The notes beneath the pieces are model-generated. The model was not told where the DNA came from. It did no database searches and was given only the letters and a program-made list of their open reading frames with translations. From Alphaproteobacteria bacterium MarineAlpha10_Bin2 (GTDB lineage: Bacteria > Pseudomonadota > Alphaproteobacteria > UBA828), in NCBI GenBank assembly GCA_002937555.1, contig PTKB01000009.1, forward strand, positions 1-27,929: a stretch of DNA of 27,929 bases. The letters are read 5' to 3'. Within the stretch, counting starts at the first letter, position 1. Each line of letters begins with the position of its first letter. Both the position numbers and the translations under genes were made by a program. This document shows positions 19,369 through 27,504 of this stretch, piece after piece.

Positions 19369-20673
19369 ATGGATAGCCAACAACTTCGCCAAACCGGCGA
19401 AGATTATCTGATCCGCAGTTCGCTGTTGTCAGATGTCGTCGCGGCGGCGGGCGGACCGGTTTTCGTGCGCGCCGAGGGCAGTCAGGCCTGGGATCGCGAT
19501 GGTAACTCCTATCTCGATTTCAATTCGGGCCAAATGTGCTCCTGGCTCGGCCACAACAATCCGCGTGTGACCGAGGCCGTGCATCAAGGTCTCACGCAAC
19601 TGACCCATGCGTCGTCGGTCTATTACAATGAACCGCAGGTGCGCCTCGCCAAGAAGCTTGCCGAGACGCTGGATGCGCCGCTCAGACGCTCGCTGTTCAT
19701 TCAATCGGGCGCCGATTCGAACGAGGCGGCAATTCTGTTTGCACGCCGCGCCACCGGGAAGAGCGGGATCGCCGCCCTGCACCTCAGTTTTCACGGCTAT
19801 ACCGACGTATCGCGCGCAATGAGCTACATCGCAGCCGCGCCCAACCACGGGCCAACGATCCCCGATCTCTATGCCATCCCCACGCCTTACGCCTACCGCT
19901 CGCCAATTGAAAGCGACGGTGAGGACTGGTGGGAGGCGCTGTTAGACATTTCGTTCGATACCTTGGACCGGCAATGCGCCGGCAATCTCGCCGCCATTAT
20001 TGTCGAGCCGGTGATCAGCGCCGGCGGGGTCATTGAGCTTCCGAGTGGATATTTGCAGGCCCTCAAGGAGCGCCTCGAGGCGCGCGGCGCGCTGTTGATA
20101 TTCGACGAGGCGCAAACCGGCCTCGGCAAGCTCGGCGATATGTACGCCTATCAGCAACTGGGCGTCGTGCCCGACATCATTACGGTCTCCAAGCATTTCG
20201 GCGGCGGGCTGCCGATCAGCGCCATGGTGACGACAGATGAAATCGAGCAGAAGGCGTTGCGAGGCGGTCTTTCGTTCGGACATTCTCATTCTTCCGACCC
20301 GATCGGCTGCACGGCGGGCCTCGCCAGCCTCGAAGTTATCCTCGAAGAGGATGTGCCGGCCAGGGCTGCAGCCATCGGGACCTATTGGCAGGCGCGCATG
20401 CGCGATTTGCAGCAGCGCTACGAGTTGATCGGCGATGTGCGCGGGCGCGGCTGTCTGCAGGGCATCGAGCTTGTGCGCGACCGCGCGAGCAAGGAGCCGG
20501 CGGCCGAGGAAGCCAACGAAATATTCCGTATTTGCATTCAGGAGGGCCTGCTATTTTCGGTGCGCGGCGCGCATGGCAATGTCGTGCGCTTCGTGCCGCC
20601 GGTGACGACAAGCGAAAGCCAGATCGACCAGGCCACCGACATTCTCGAAAACGCGATTAGGCAGGTCATGTGA
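19369..20673 (+). CDS. Class III PLP enzyme, 2,2-dialkylglycine decarboxylase-like
   Basis: The 434-residue protein is a fold-type I, class III aminotransferase: K275 in TVSKHFGGG binds PLP, and D246 in IFDEAQTG pairs with the pyridine nitrogen. Long stretches resemble 2,2-dialkylglycine decarboxylase (DGD): LDFNSGQM with Q55 (DGD Q52), CAGNLAAIIVEP, GGVIELPSGYL, HSSDPIG, and R407 (DGD R406). DGD W138 in SWHGMT is F141 here (SFHGYT), so decarboxylation of dialkylglycines is not certain. AGGGAG lies nine bases before the ATG. The stop is one base away from the start of the next gene, so they are co-transcribed. It heads the PLP / FrnE / MFS / Rid cluster. A plain transaminase is the alternative. 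Confidence 0.88.
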   Translation: MDSQQLRQTGEDYLIRSSLLSDVVAAAGGPVFVRAEGSQAWDRDGNSYLDFNSGQMCSWLGHNNPRVTEAVHQGLTQLTHASSVYYNEPQVRLAKKLAETLDAPLRRSLFIQSGADSNEAAILFARRATGKSGIAALHLSFHGYTDVSRAMSYIAAAPNHGPTIPDLYAIPTPYAYRSPIESDGEDWWEALLDISFDTLDRQCAGNLAAIIVEPVISAGGVIELPSGYLQALKERLEARGALLIFDEAQTGLGKLGDMYAYQQLGVVPDIITVSKHFGGGLPISAMVTTDEIEQKALRGGLSFGHSHSSDPIGCTAGLASLEVILEEDVPARAAAIGTYWQARMRDLQQRYELIGDVRGRGCLQGIELVRDRASKEPAAEEANEIFRICIQEGLLFSVRGAHGNVVRFVPPVTTSESQIDQATDILENAIRQVM

Positions 20674-20674
20674 A

Positions 20675-21289
20675 ATGGCGCTAAAGGTCCAGGTATTCTT
20701 CGATTACGTCTGCCCCTATTGCTTTCTCGCGGAAGGCCCGCTCAACGAAGCCGTGGCGGAGCTTGACGGCGAAGTGGCGGTCGAGTGGATGCCGTTCGAA
20801 TTGCGCCCCTACCCGACGCCGACCTTGGAACCCGAAGGCGATTACCTACAGAGCGGTTGGCGGCAATCTGTTTACCCGATGGCCGAGCGCATGGGCGTCC
20901 ACATTGTTCTGCCGCGCGTTTCACCCCAGCCCTACACGCGGCTCGCTTTCGAAGGCGCGATCGCGGCGCGCGATCAAGACAAGGCCCACGCCTATAACCA
21001 CCGCATGTTTACCGCTTTCTTTCAGGACGAATTGGATATCGGAGATGCCGACGTGCTTAGCGATTGCGCGGCGGAAATCGGCTTGGACAAAAAGAATTTT
21101 CGCGCGGCGTTGGAAGATGGTCTCCACCGCCAGGAGTGTGAAGAACAGCTGCGCCTCGGCCGCGACAAATTGGCGATAAATTCGGTGCCCACATTCGTGA
21201 TCGACAACCGGCTCGGTATTCCCGGATTGGTGCCGAAAGACGCCCTGGTCTCGGTATTTCGCGACCAGTTGGCCGCGGCGGCCGAGTAA
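20675..21289 (+). CDS. DsbA-family (FrnE-like) oxidoreductase
   Basis: The protein (204 residues) has a thioredoxin fold with helical insertion: CPYC at 13-16 right after the first strand (KVQVFFDYVCPYC), the FELRPYP segment typical of FrnE / 2-hydroxychromene-2-carboxylate isomerase-like proteins, and the cis-proline loop SVPTFVID (170-177). It has no signal peptide, so it should act in the cytoplasm, unlike DsbA itself. It begins one base after the PLP-enzyme stop and probably shares that transcript. Its substrate is unknown; a thiol-disulfide or glutathione-linked isomerase reaction is possible. Confidence 0.9.
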   Translation: MALKVQVFFDYVCPYCFLAEGPLNEAVAELDGEVAVEWMPFELRPYPTPTLEPEGDYLQSGWRQSVYPMAERMGVHIVLPRVSPQPYTRLAFEGAIAARDQDKAHAYNHRMFTAFFQDELDIGDADVLSDCAAEIGLDKKNFRAALEDGLHRQECEEQLRLGRDKLAINSVPTFVIDNRLGIPGLVPKDALVSVFRDQLAAAAE

Positions 21290-21337
21290 CGAAATGCATC
21301 TATCGTTCGGCCTGACGTCGGCGCGGGCTTGGATCCC

Positions 21338-22555
21338 ATGCTAATCGCGTTTTCCCGTTCACCCGCACCCTATGTCTTGGTGATTTGCGCCGGGCTGATC
21401 CTCCTCCTCAGCATGGGCATGCGCAACACGTTCGGCCTGTTCCTCCAGCCGATGAGCCTGGATTTGCAGTTGCCGCGCGAAGTGTATTCGCTCGCCATCG
21501 CCATTCAGATGATTGCCTGGGGCGTGGGTCAGCCGATTTTCGGCGGCCTGGCGGACCGCTACGGCGCCGCCCGGATCGCGGTATTGGGCGGTTTGCTCTA
21601 TGCCGGCGGCCTCCTGCTCATGGCCAATGCGACCGGGCCCTGGGCGCTGCATGGCGGCGCCGGCGTGTTGGTTGGGCTGGGTGTCAGCGCGGCCGGATTT
21701 GCGGTGGTTCTCGGCCCGGTCGGGCGCGCCTTTCCACCGGAAAAACGCAGCATGGCGCTTGGCATTGCGAGCGCCGGCGGGTCCTCCGGCCAATTGTTCA
21801 TGGCGCCCATCGGCGGCGCCTTGATCGATGGCATGGGGTGGGCCTCTTCGCTGTTGGTCATGGCCGTCATCGCCGCTTTGATTATTCCCCTCGCGCTTGG
21901 CGTCAGGGGAAAAAGCACCGCGGACAGCTCGTCCGCCAACAGCCTGGGCGAGGCCCTGAGCGAAGCGTCCCGGCATTCGGGTTATTGGCTGTTATGCGGC
22001 GGTTTCTTCGTTTGCGGCTTTCACGTCACGTTTATCGCCACTCATTTGCCGCCGTTTCTGTCCGATCACAATCTGCCGCCGATGCTCGCCGCAACCGCCA
22101 TCGGCATGATCGGTTTCTTCAATATTCTTGGCACCCTGGCGTCCGGCTGGCTGGGCGGTAAATACCGCCAAAAATATGTGCTCAGTTATTTCTACTTGGC
22201 GCGCGCGATCATTATTGCCGGCTTTCTCGTTTTTCCCGTCACACAGACTTCGGTGCTGATTTTTGCATCGCTGATCGGTTTTTTGTGGTTGGGCACAGTG
22301 CCGCTGACGAGCGGTCTGGTGGCGCAAGTATTTGGCCCGCGCTATCTCGGCACGTTATTCGGCATTGTCTTTTTCAGCCACCAGATCGGCGGCTTCCTCG
22401 GCGCCTGGTTGGGCGGCTACGTGTTCGATGTGACGGGCTCCTATGACCAGGTGTGGCTGATCGCCGTGGCGCTCGGGGTACTGGCGGCAATCCTCCATTG
22501 GCCGATTGCCGACAGCCCCATCCAGCGCCAGACAAGATCGGCCGACAAGGTGTGA
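21338..22555 (+). CDS. MFS transporter, monocarboxylate/oxalate-formate type
   Basis: The 405-residue protein has about 12 hydrophobic segments in two halves, with a hydrophilic central loop (GVRGKSTADSSSANSLGEAL region) between helices 6 and 7. The loop after helix 2 carries GGLADRYGAARI, the MFS motif A (G-x-L-a-D-r-x-G). Overall order resembles MCT/OFA-type carriers of small carboxylates. ATG 21338 is chosen over an in-frame TTG nine bases earlier. It follows the FrnE-like gene by 48 bp and precedes the Rid gene by 37 bp on the same strand, so it probably carries the substrate or product of the cluster. The substrate is not readable from sequence. Confidence 0.88.
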   Translation: MLIAFSRSPAPYVLVICAGLILLLSMGMRNTFGLFLQPMSLDLQLPREVYSLAIAIQMIAWGVGQPIFGGLADRYGAARIAVLGGLLYAGGLLLMANATGPWALHGGAGVLVGLGVSAAGFAVVLGPVGRAFPPEKRSMALGIASAGGSSGQLFMAPIGGALIDGMGWASSLLVMAVIAALIIPLALGVRGKSTADSSSANSLGEALSEASRHSGYWLLCGGFFVCGFHVTFIATHLPPFLSDHNLPPMLAATAIGMIGFFNILGTLASGWLGGKYRQKYVLSYFYLARAIIIAGFLVFPVTQTSVLIFASLIGFLWLGTVPLTSGLVAQVFGPRYLGTLFGIVFFSHQIGGFLGAWLGGYVFDVTGSYDQVWLIAVALGVLAAILHWPIADSPIQRQTRSADKV

Positions 22556-22592
22556 GGCCGCGCGGCCAAGACAACAGCAAGGAATTCCGAAC

Positions 22593-22982
22593 ATGCACAC
22601 ATTCCATAATCCGAAACAGATTGCCGGCCCGTTCGGCCATTACGAGCATGGTGTCGAAACGGCGCTGCCGGGGCGGCTCATGCATGTGTCGGGCCAGATC
22701 GGCGTCGCCCCCGATGGCGATGTGCCCGAGGGGATCGCGGCGCAGACCAAGTTGGTGTGGCAAAACATTTGCGCCGTGTTGGCCGAAGCGGGCATGACGG
22801 CGCAGGATATCGTTAAGACCAACACATATATCCTGGATCGGGACTATGTGCCGGTTCTTGCGGAAATGCGTAAGCGTTTTCTCGGCGAGGACCATCGCGG
22901 CGCCTCGACCACGCTCGTGGTGTCCAGCCTGGTGCGTCCGGGTTGGCTGGTCGAAATTGACGCGGTGGCCATTGCGCCCTGA
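22593..22982 (+). CDS. Rid-family (YjgF/YER057c/UK114) protein lacking the RidA arginine
   Basis: Rid proteins hydrolyse or bind reactive enamine/imine products of PLP enzymes. The 129-residue protein has the family order: HVSGQIGVAPDGDVPEG (31-47), VKTNTYILD (74-82), and VEIDAVAIAP at the end. The RidA deaminase arginine (E. coli R105, in PARS) aligns with A104 in HRGAST, although R102 is two residues earlier. It may thus belong to a Rid subfamily without classical imine deaminase activity. ATG 22593 is preferred to an open upstream extension because AAGGA precedes it and homology starts there. Last gene of the PLP / FrnE / MFS cluster. Confidence 0.9.
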   Translation: MHTFHNPKQIAGPFGHYEHGVETALPGRLMHVSGQIGVAPDGDVPEGIAAQTKLVWQNICAVLAEAGMTAQDIVKTNTYILDRDYVPVLAEMRKRFLGEDHRGASTTLVVSSLVRPGWLVEIDAVAIAP

Positions 22983-23113
22983 AAATTCTCGGCGCGCAAA
23001 AGAAGCTATTGGATTGACTGAAACTTCGATGATTTCGCTGCGGCGGCACCCCTAAAGGAAAATTAACGCTCTTCTGCCAGGATGGCAGCCTGGAATCGAG
23101 AAAGTATCTCCTT

Positions 23114-24364
23114 ATGACGCCATCCGATCTCGTCGAGACACTGGAGCGGCACAGCCAGTGGCTGCTCAACAGGCAAGGCGGAACGCCGGCCGATTTGGCG
23201 TTGCAAAATCTGTATGGCTACGATTTGACCGGCGTTAATTTGCATCGCGCCAAGCTGACGGGGGCGGATTTTAGCCAAGCCATCCTGTCGCGCGCCGACC
23301 TCAGCGGCTCGGACCTGTTCGGCGGCAGTTTCCTCAACGCAAAACTTCAGGATGCATCTCTCAAGGGCGTAAATTTAAGAGGCGCGCAATTGCGTGGATG
23401 CGACTTGAGCGGCGCCGATCTGTCCGGCGCCGATTTGCGCGACGGCGGCCTCCTGCGCGCCGACCGCAAGCACGGACTAGCCCTCACGAACCCGGAGCAG
23501 CGCGGGCTCGAAACCGAGTTGGCGGACCTTTCGGGCGCCGATCTGTCGGGCGCGCATTTGTCGAATTCGGCGATCATTCAGACCGATTTGTCGAACGCGA
23601 TCATGTGCGGCACCAATTTGTCGAACGCCGATCTCAGAAACTCAGACTTAAGCGGCGCGAATTTGGAAGGCGTGAAATTGGTCGGCGCAAATCTGCGCGG
23701 CACCGATCTCACTGAAACAAATCTCGCCAACGCGGATTTGCGCGGCGCGGATTTCAAAGATTCGGACACTTCCCTTGCCAACATGGAAGGGGCGGAGTTT
23801 CTGCGATCGAAGGAAAACCTGCCAAAAGTTATTCAGGACGTGCTTCAGAAACATTATGTCTGGATAGACAGCAATGGTGTTAGCGGCGAGCGCGCCGATC
23901 TATCGGGCGCCGATTTATCCCATACCGATCTTGGTGAAGTGAATTTGAGTGCTGCGGTTCTCAGTGGCGCATCGATGGAAAAGGCGGAACTTTGCGGCGC
24001 TTCTTTTCTGATGGCCGATCTGACCGGCACCAATTTAACCGGCGCCAATCTTACCGGCGCGGTGATGGCGGGCAGCAACATCTCCAAGGCAACTTTCGCC
24101 GGCGCTAATCTCAGCAACGCGAATTTGGGCCCGACCGATCTTTTGGATTCTGCCGGCAAACCCACCGGGCGCGAATGGCCGACCAACTTGACCGAGGCCG
24201 ATTTCACCGGCTCCGATCTGACCGGCGCAAACCTGCGCGACGCGCTCATTGCCGGGGCCAATATTACCGGTGCCGTACTCACCGACACGCGCTTTGGCGA
24301 AGCTGATATCAGCGGCGTGATTATCGAGAAATCGACCGCGGCGAGAATCATGGGAGTTGCTTAG
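23114..24364 (+). CDS. Large pentapeptide-repeat protein, internally duplicated
   Basis: Most of the 416 residues are A(D/N)LxG-type pentapeptide repeats that fold as a right-handed quadrilateral beta-helix. Repeat blocks cover about 30-117, 136-230, 260-345 and 358-405, separated by short linkers. The N-terminal cap LVETLERHSQWL (H13, W16) followed by ADL recurs at 239-251 as VIQDVLQKHYVWI (H247, W250) followed by ADL, so the protein looks like two copies of cap plus helix. No signal peptide or membrane segment is seen. Function is not assignable: such proteins range from gyrase-protecting DNA mimics to scaffolds, and parE lies 5 kb away, which is not evidence. No clear ribosome site precedes the ATG. 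Confidence 0.92.
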   Translation: MTPSDLVETLERHSQWLLNRQGGTPADLALQNLYGYDLTGVNLHRAKLTGADFSQAILSRADLSGSDLFGGSFLNAKLQDASLKGVNLRGAQLRGCDLSGADLSGADLRDGGLLRADRKHGLALTNPEQRGLETELADLSGADLSGAHLSNSAIIQTDLSNAIMCGTNLSNADLRNSDLSGANLEGVKLVGANLRGTDLTETNLANADLRGADFKDSDTSLANMEGAEFLRSKENLPKVIQDVLQKHYVWIDSNGVSGERADLSGADLSHTDLGEVNLSAAVLSGASMEKAELCGASFLMADLTGTNLTGANLTGAVMAGSNISKATFAGANLSNANLGPTDLLDSAGKPTGREWPTNLTEADFTGSDLTGANLRDALIAGANITGAVLTDTRFGEADISGVIIEKSTAARIMGVA

Positions 24365-24510
24365 CCCGGCACGGCGTTTCGCTGCACAGCGCCACATCAA
24401 GAAACTGAATCGGATTTACATTCGTCTGGCCGGAAGGTATTGATTTCTTCCGCCGTCACGTGCACAAAACCTCCATAAGATAATAATCATGCACACCATG
24501 AAGCGGTGCG

Positions 24511-25224
24511 ATGGGTTCTGTTCTCCTACTGGGTTTCATGATCGGATTGCGGCACGCCATTGAGGCGGATCACGTCGCCGCCGTCGCTTCTCTGACAACC
24601 CGCTCCAGGAGCTTATCGGCCGCCGCCAAGCTGGCCGTAGCATGGGGCCTCGGACATACGCTGATGCTGTTCGCGGTGGGCACGGTGGTGATTTGCCTGG
24701 ACAGCGTCATGCCGGAACGGGTGGCTCAATATCTCGAACTGGGCGTCGGCATCATGCTGGTGTGGCTGGGCTACGATGTGCTGCGCCGCTTGATCCGTGA
24801 GCGCATTCACTTTCATGTCCACCGCCACGACGGCGATGTAACGCATATTCATGCCCATTCCCATGCCGGCGAAGGGGCGCATCGCCGTTCGCCGCACGAT
24901 CACAGCCACGCGAGCATGCGCTCGCGCGCCTTCGTTGTCGGTTTGGTTCACGGCATGGCCGGCTCGGCGGCGCTTATCCTTCTCACCCTCGGCCAATTCG
25001 ATTCCCTATGGCCGGCCTTTCTCTATATGGCGCTCTTTGCTCTCGGCACGATGATGGGCATGGCCCTGCTCTCCGTCGCGATCTCCGTGCCGCTGCAAAA
25101 ATTGGCACGCTCCCTTACTTGGGCACATAACGCTCTAAACGCCGTTACCGGCACTGCGACGATCGGTTTCGGAAGCTGGCTGATTTACGATATCGGCTTC
25201 GCTAACGGCCTAGTCGCGCCCTGA
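24511..25224 (+). CDS. Nickel/cobalt-type membrane transporter with His-rich loop
   Basis: The 237-residue membrane protein begins with a helix carrying RHAIEADHVAAV (H15, D20, H21), the H-x4-D-H metal signature of NiCoT/UreH-type nickel and cobalt transporters. About six hydrophobic segments follow, including GLGHTLMLFAVGTVVICL and a late GLVHGMAGSAALILLTL. Between the halves a cytosolic or periplasmic loop (100-133) holds 12 histidines, likely a metal-binding segment. No urease, hydrogenase or cobalamin gene is in the window, so nickel versus cobalt cannot be told. No strong ribosome site precedes ATG 24511. The 146-bp upstream gap holds no identifiable metal riboswitch. Confidence 0.85.
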   Translation: MGSVLLLGFMIGLRHAIEADHVAAVASLTTRSRSLSAAAKLAVAWGLGHTLMLFAVGTVVICLDSVMPERVAQYLELGVGIMLVWLGYDVLRRLIRERIHFHVHRHDGDVTHIHAHSHAGEGAHRRSPHDHSHASMRSRAFVVGLVHGMAGSAALILLTLGQFDSLWPAFLYMALFALGTMMGMALLSVAISVPLQKLARSLTWAHNALNAVTGTATIGFGSWLIYDIGFANGLVAP

Positions 25225-25292
25225 ATATTGCCGGACGGAACCGCTCGCGCGTATGCGCAAGCTACTCAAACACAGCGGTGAAATCCGTTGAT

Positions 25293-25697
25293 CTAAGACT
25301 GGGTGGAGAGAGCCTTCACCAATTCACGCAGCCTTTGGCGCAGCAGCGGATTCTGGATGCGGTAATAGGCACGCACCAGTTTCAGCGTTTCCTGACTGGC
25401 CATCGGATCGCCTTCGAATGGCGCCGGCGCCACATCAGACAATCCCGGAGTCCGGCGCCCAGAAATTTCGGCCGGCAAATCGTCGAAGAAATAGGGAATG
25501 GGGACGTCGAGCACTTGGGCGATTTGGTAGAGCCGGCTGGACGAGATACGGTTCATACCGCGCTCGTATTTCTGCACCTGCTGGAAAGTCGTATCAATCG
25601 CCTTGCCGAGTTTCGATTGGCTGAGGCCCATCAACGTACGGCGCGCACGAACGCGCTTGCCGACATGAACATCTATCGGATTCGGTTCATTTGCCAT
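25293..25697 (-). CDS. XRE-family transcriptional regulator
   Basis: The 134-residue protein has a Cro/C1-type helix-turn-helix (about 13-65): VGKRVRARRTLMGLSQSKLG, then FQQVQKYERGMNRISSSRL and IAQVLDVPIPYFFDDLP, a common alphaproteobacterial XRE layout. The C-terminal third (about 75-134) is a short helical segment ending RQRLRELVKALS, perhaps for dimerisation. ATG 25697 is preferred over an in-frame TTG at 25715, which would add six hydrophobic residues. It is convergent with the metal transporter and 166 bp downstream of the DUF2459 gene on the same strand. Targets are unknown. Confidence 0.92.
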   Translation of the reverse strand: MANEPNPIDVHVGKRVRARRTLMGLSQSKLGKAIDTTFQQVQKYERGMNRISSSRLYQIAQVLDVPIPYFFDDLPAEISGRRTPGLSDVAPAPFEGDPMASQETLKLVRAYYRIQNPLLRQRLRELVKALSTQS

Positions 25698-25863
25698 GGA
25701 CAACAAATACAACAAATCGCTGCGCTAGTGAAGTCGTTATGAATATACCTTTTTAGCGTGCAGGTCGGGCGCAACGCTCCAGCGAGCGAGCGGCGCAAAT
25801 ATTACGCTCCCCTGCCTTAGGACTTTTGGCGACGAAAGAGCGCCGCTAGCGCGCATTTGTCTG

Positions 25864-26556
25864 CTAGTTGGCGTGGACCTCGGCGGCCGGCTGCGGTACC
25901 TTCCACGCGCCGGCGACCCGGCGGACCTGCGCCATGAGGTCTTCGGCCCACGATGTACCAAAGACTTGGATCGCCAAGCCGCCCTGCTGGAGCCCCCTTG
26001 CCGTCCATGTATTACATGTGTTGAACAGGTGAAACTCACCGGTTGCCGGATAAAATCGGCTGAAGAGGTAGAGGCCTTGGGAAGTTTCACGGGCCGTCTC
26101 ACGGTCAAAGCTTGCGTCGAGGTAAGCGATGAGTTGGCGCAGGCCATTGCTCGAGAGCCGCACCGCAACCACCTCGTCGGCCGGGAACACATCCCTTGGA
26201 TGGCCGGGCAAGCCGGCCAAGTGAACCACCGCCGGCGTCGGCACCAGCGCGGCGCTCAGCGTCATGCCAAGCGTCTTTGTCCGCGATGTATAATATGTTT
26301 CATCGCCCCACCCGAAACTGAGGTAAAGCGCATCCGAAAAATCGCTCGCTTCCGGTATGGCGCCTGCGGGAACAAGCGCCCGCGGCAACACGATTTCCGA
26401 ATGCCAGCCATTGCTCGTGACGTAAATCGTAACGTCGCCTTCGCTAGAGCCCGTCCCGTCCGGCGCGGACGTAACTTCGGTGGGCTCGCACGCGGCAAGC
26501 CATAGGCCGGCACAGAGTGCCAGCAGCCAACCGATATGGAACCTGCCGTGGCGCAT
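25864..26556 (-). CDS. DUF2459 / TIGR02117-type lipoprotein
   Basis: The 230-residue protein starts with a lipoprotein signal (basic MRHGRFHIG, hydrophobic core, lipobox LAAC with C23), so it should be anchored in a membrane facing the periplasm. The mature part carries the conserved blocks SNGWHSEIVLP (H52), FGWGDETYYTSR and FHLFNTCNTW (C181). This pattern matches the uncharacterised DUF2459 family. The conserved His and Cys could suggest a papain-like fold, but that is inference. It is divergent from the DUF899 gene across a 155-bp gap. Function unknown. Confidence 0.88.
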   Translation of the reverse strand: MRHGRFHIGWLLALCAGLWLAACEPTEVTSAPDGTGSSEGDVTIYVTSNGWHSEIVLPRALVPAGAIPEASDFSDALYLSFGWGDETYYTSRTKTLGMTLSAALVPTPAVVHLAGLPGHPRDVFPADEVVAVRLSSNGLRQLIAYLDASFDRETARETSQGLYLFSRFYPATGEFHLFNTCNTWTARGLQQGGLAIQVFGTSWAEDLMAQVRRVAGAWKVPQPAAEVHAN

Positions 26557-26711
26557 GACGATACATTTACGTTTGCGCCATGCTACGGCTCAATTCACCC
26601 CTTGGATATGCCGGAATTGTGATCGTTGGAAGCGGTTCCCGGCCGCTGCCCGCTTCGCTAATATTGGCCAAGCGCGGCGAAATCGGCGGCGGCCTAAATG
26701 GGAGCGAGACC

Positions 26712-27419
26712 ATGAATCACAAAATTGCATCACGGGAAGAGTGGCTTGCGGCACGAACGGCGCATTTAGCGCGGGAAAAGGAACTCACGCAATTGCGCGA
26801 CCGGGTAAGTGCCGAGCGGAGCGAGCTGCCTTACGTTCAAGTCGATAAGGCATACAGTTTTGAGGGTCCCAATGGCAGCGAGACTCTCGGTGAATTGTTC
26901 GCCGGCCGCAGCCAGTTGATCATTTATCATTTCATGTTCGGCCCCGGCTGGCCTGAAGGTTGCCCGAGCTGCTCGTTCCTATGCGATCACATCGACGGCA
27001 GCGTCGTACATTTGGCGAGCCGGGACGTCACGCTGCTCGCGGCCTCGCGGGCGCCGTTGGCGGAGATCGATGCGTTCAAGGCGCGCATGAGCTGGTCATT
27101 CAAATGGGTGTCGTCCCACGTCAACGATTTCAACCGCGATTATCACGTGTCGTTCACGGCGGAAGAGATGGCCGCCGGAGAGGTTTATTACAATTACCGG
27201 CCGAACAAGTTCCCGAGCGAAGAGGCGCCCGGCGCCAGCGTCTTCTTGAAAGATGAATCAGGCGCCATTTACCACACCTATTCCTGTTACGGGCGCGGTC
27301 TCGATATACTCATCGGCACGTATAATTTTCTCGACCTCGCGCCCAACGGCAGGGGAGAAGCCGAACTACCTTGGCCAATGTCGTGGATACGGCATCACGA
27401 CCGATACGACGAGGCCTAA
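26712..27419 (+). CDS. DUF899 family thioredoxin-like protein
   Basis: The 235-residue protein matches the DUF899 family: an N-terminal helical segment (SREEWLAARTAHLAREKELT), the strand IIYHFMFGPGWPEG, and the redox-like motif GCPSCSF (C84, C87) with a further C91, then a thioredoxin-like core ending with the aromatic block YNFLDLAPNGRGE. The reaction is unknown; a thiol redox role is inferred from the fold. The reading frame is open 44 codons further upstream, but ATG 26712 is chosen because GGGAG lies about seven bases before it and homology begins MNHKIASREEW. No signal peptide, so cytoplasmic. Confidence 0.9.
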   Translation: MNHKIASREEWLAARTAHLAREKELTQLRDRVSAERSELPYVQVDKAYSFEGPNGSETLGELFAGRSQLIIYHFMFGPGWPEGCPSCSFLCDHIDGSVVHLASRDVTLLAASRAPLAEIDAFKARMSWSFKWVSSHVNDFNRDYHVSFTAEEMAAGEVYYNYRPNKFPSEEAPGASVFLKDESGAIYHTYSCYGRGLDILIGTYNFLDLAPNGRGEAELPWPMSWIRHHDRYDEA

Positions 27420-27504
27420 CCGCGCCAAAGCCCAACTCGCTGCCATCTCTTTGTGCATGTCGTGTATTTCGCGGAAATGGGTTGCGTGTTCTCGAACCAG
27501 ACGC

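Noticed and set aside
23074..23093. Two overlapping, mutually exclusive small hairpins (CTGCCA/TGGCAG and CCAGG/CCTGG) before the pentapeptide gene
   Set aside because: Stems are 5-6 bp, with no T tract or known riboswitch pattern; likely chance in GC-rich sequence.
23114..24364. Pentapeptide protein as a quinolone-resistance (Qnr-like) topoisomerase protector
   Set aside because: The parE gene is 5 kb away and not in the same transcript, and the protein is about twice Qnr size with extra caps. Pentapeptide repeats alone do not indicate this role.
25770..25798. CGCTC/GAGCG inverted repeat downstream of the DUF2459 gene
   Set aside because: Small stem without T tract on either strand; could be chance.
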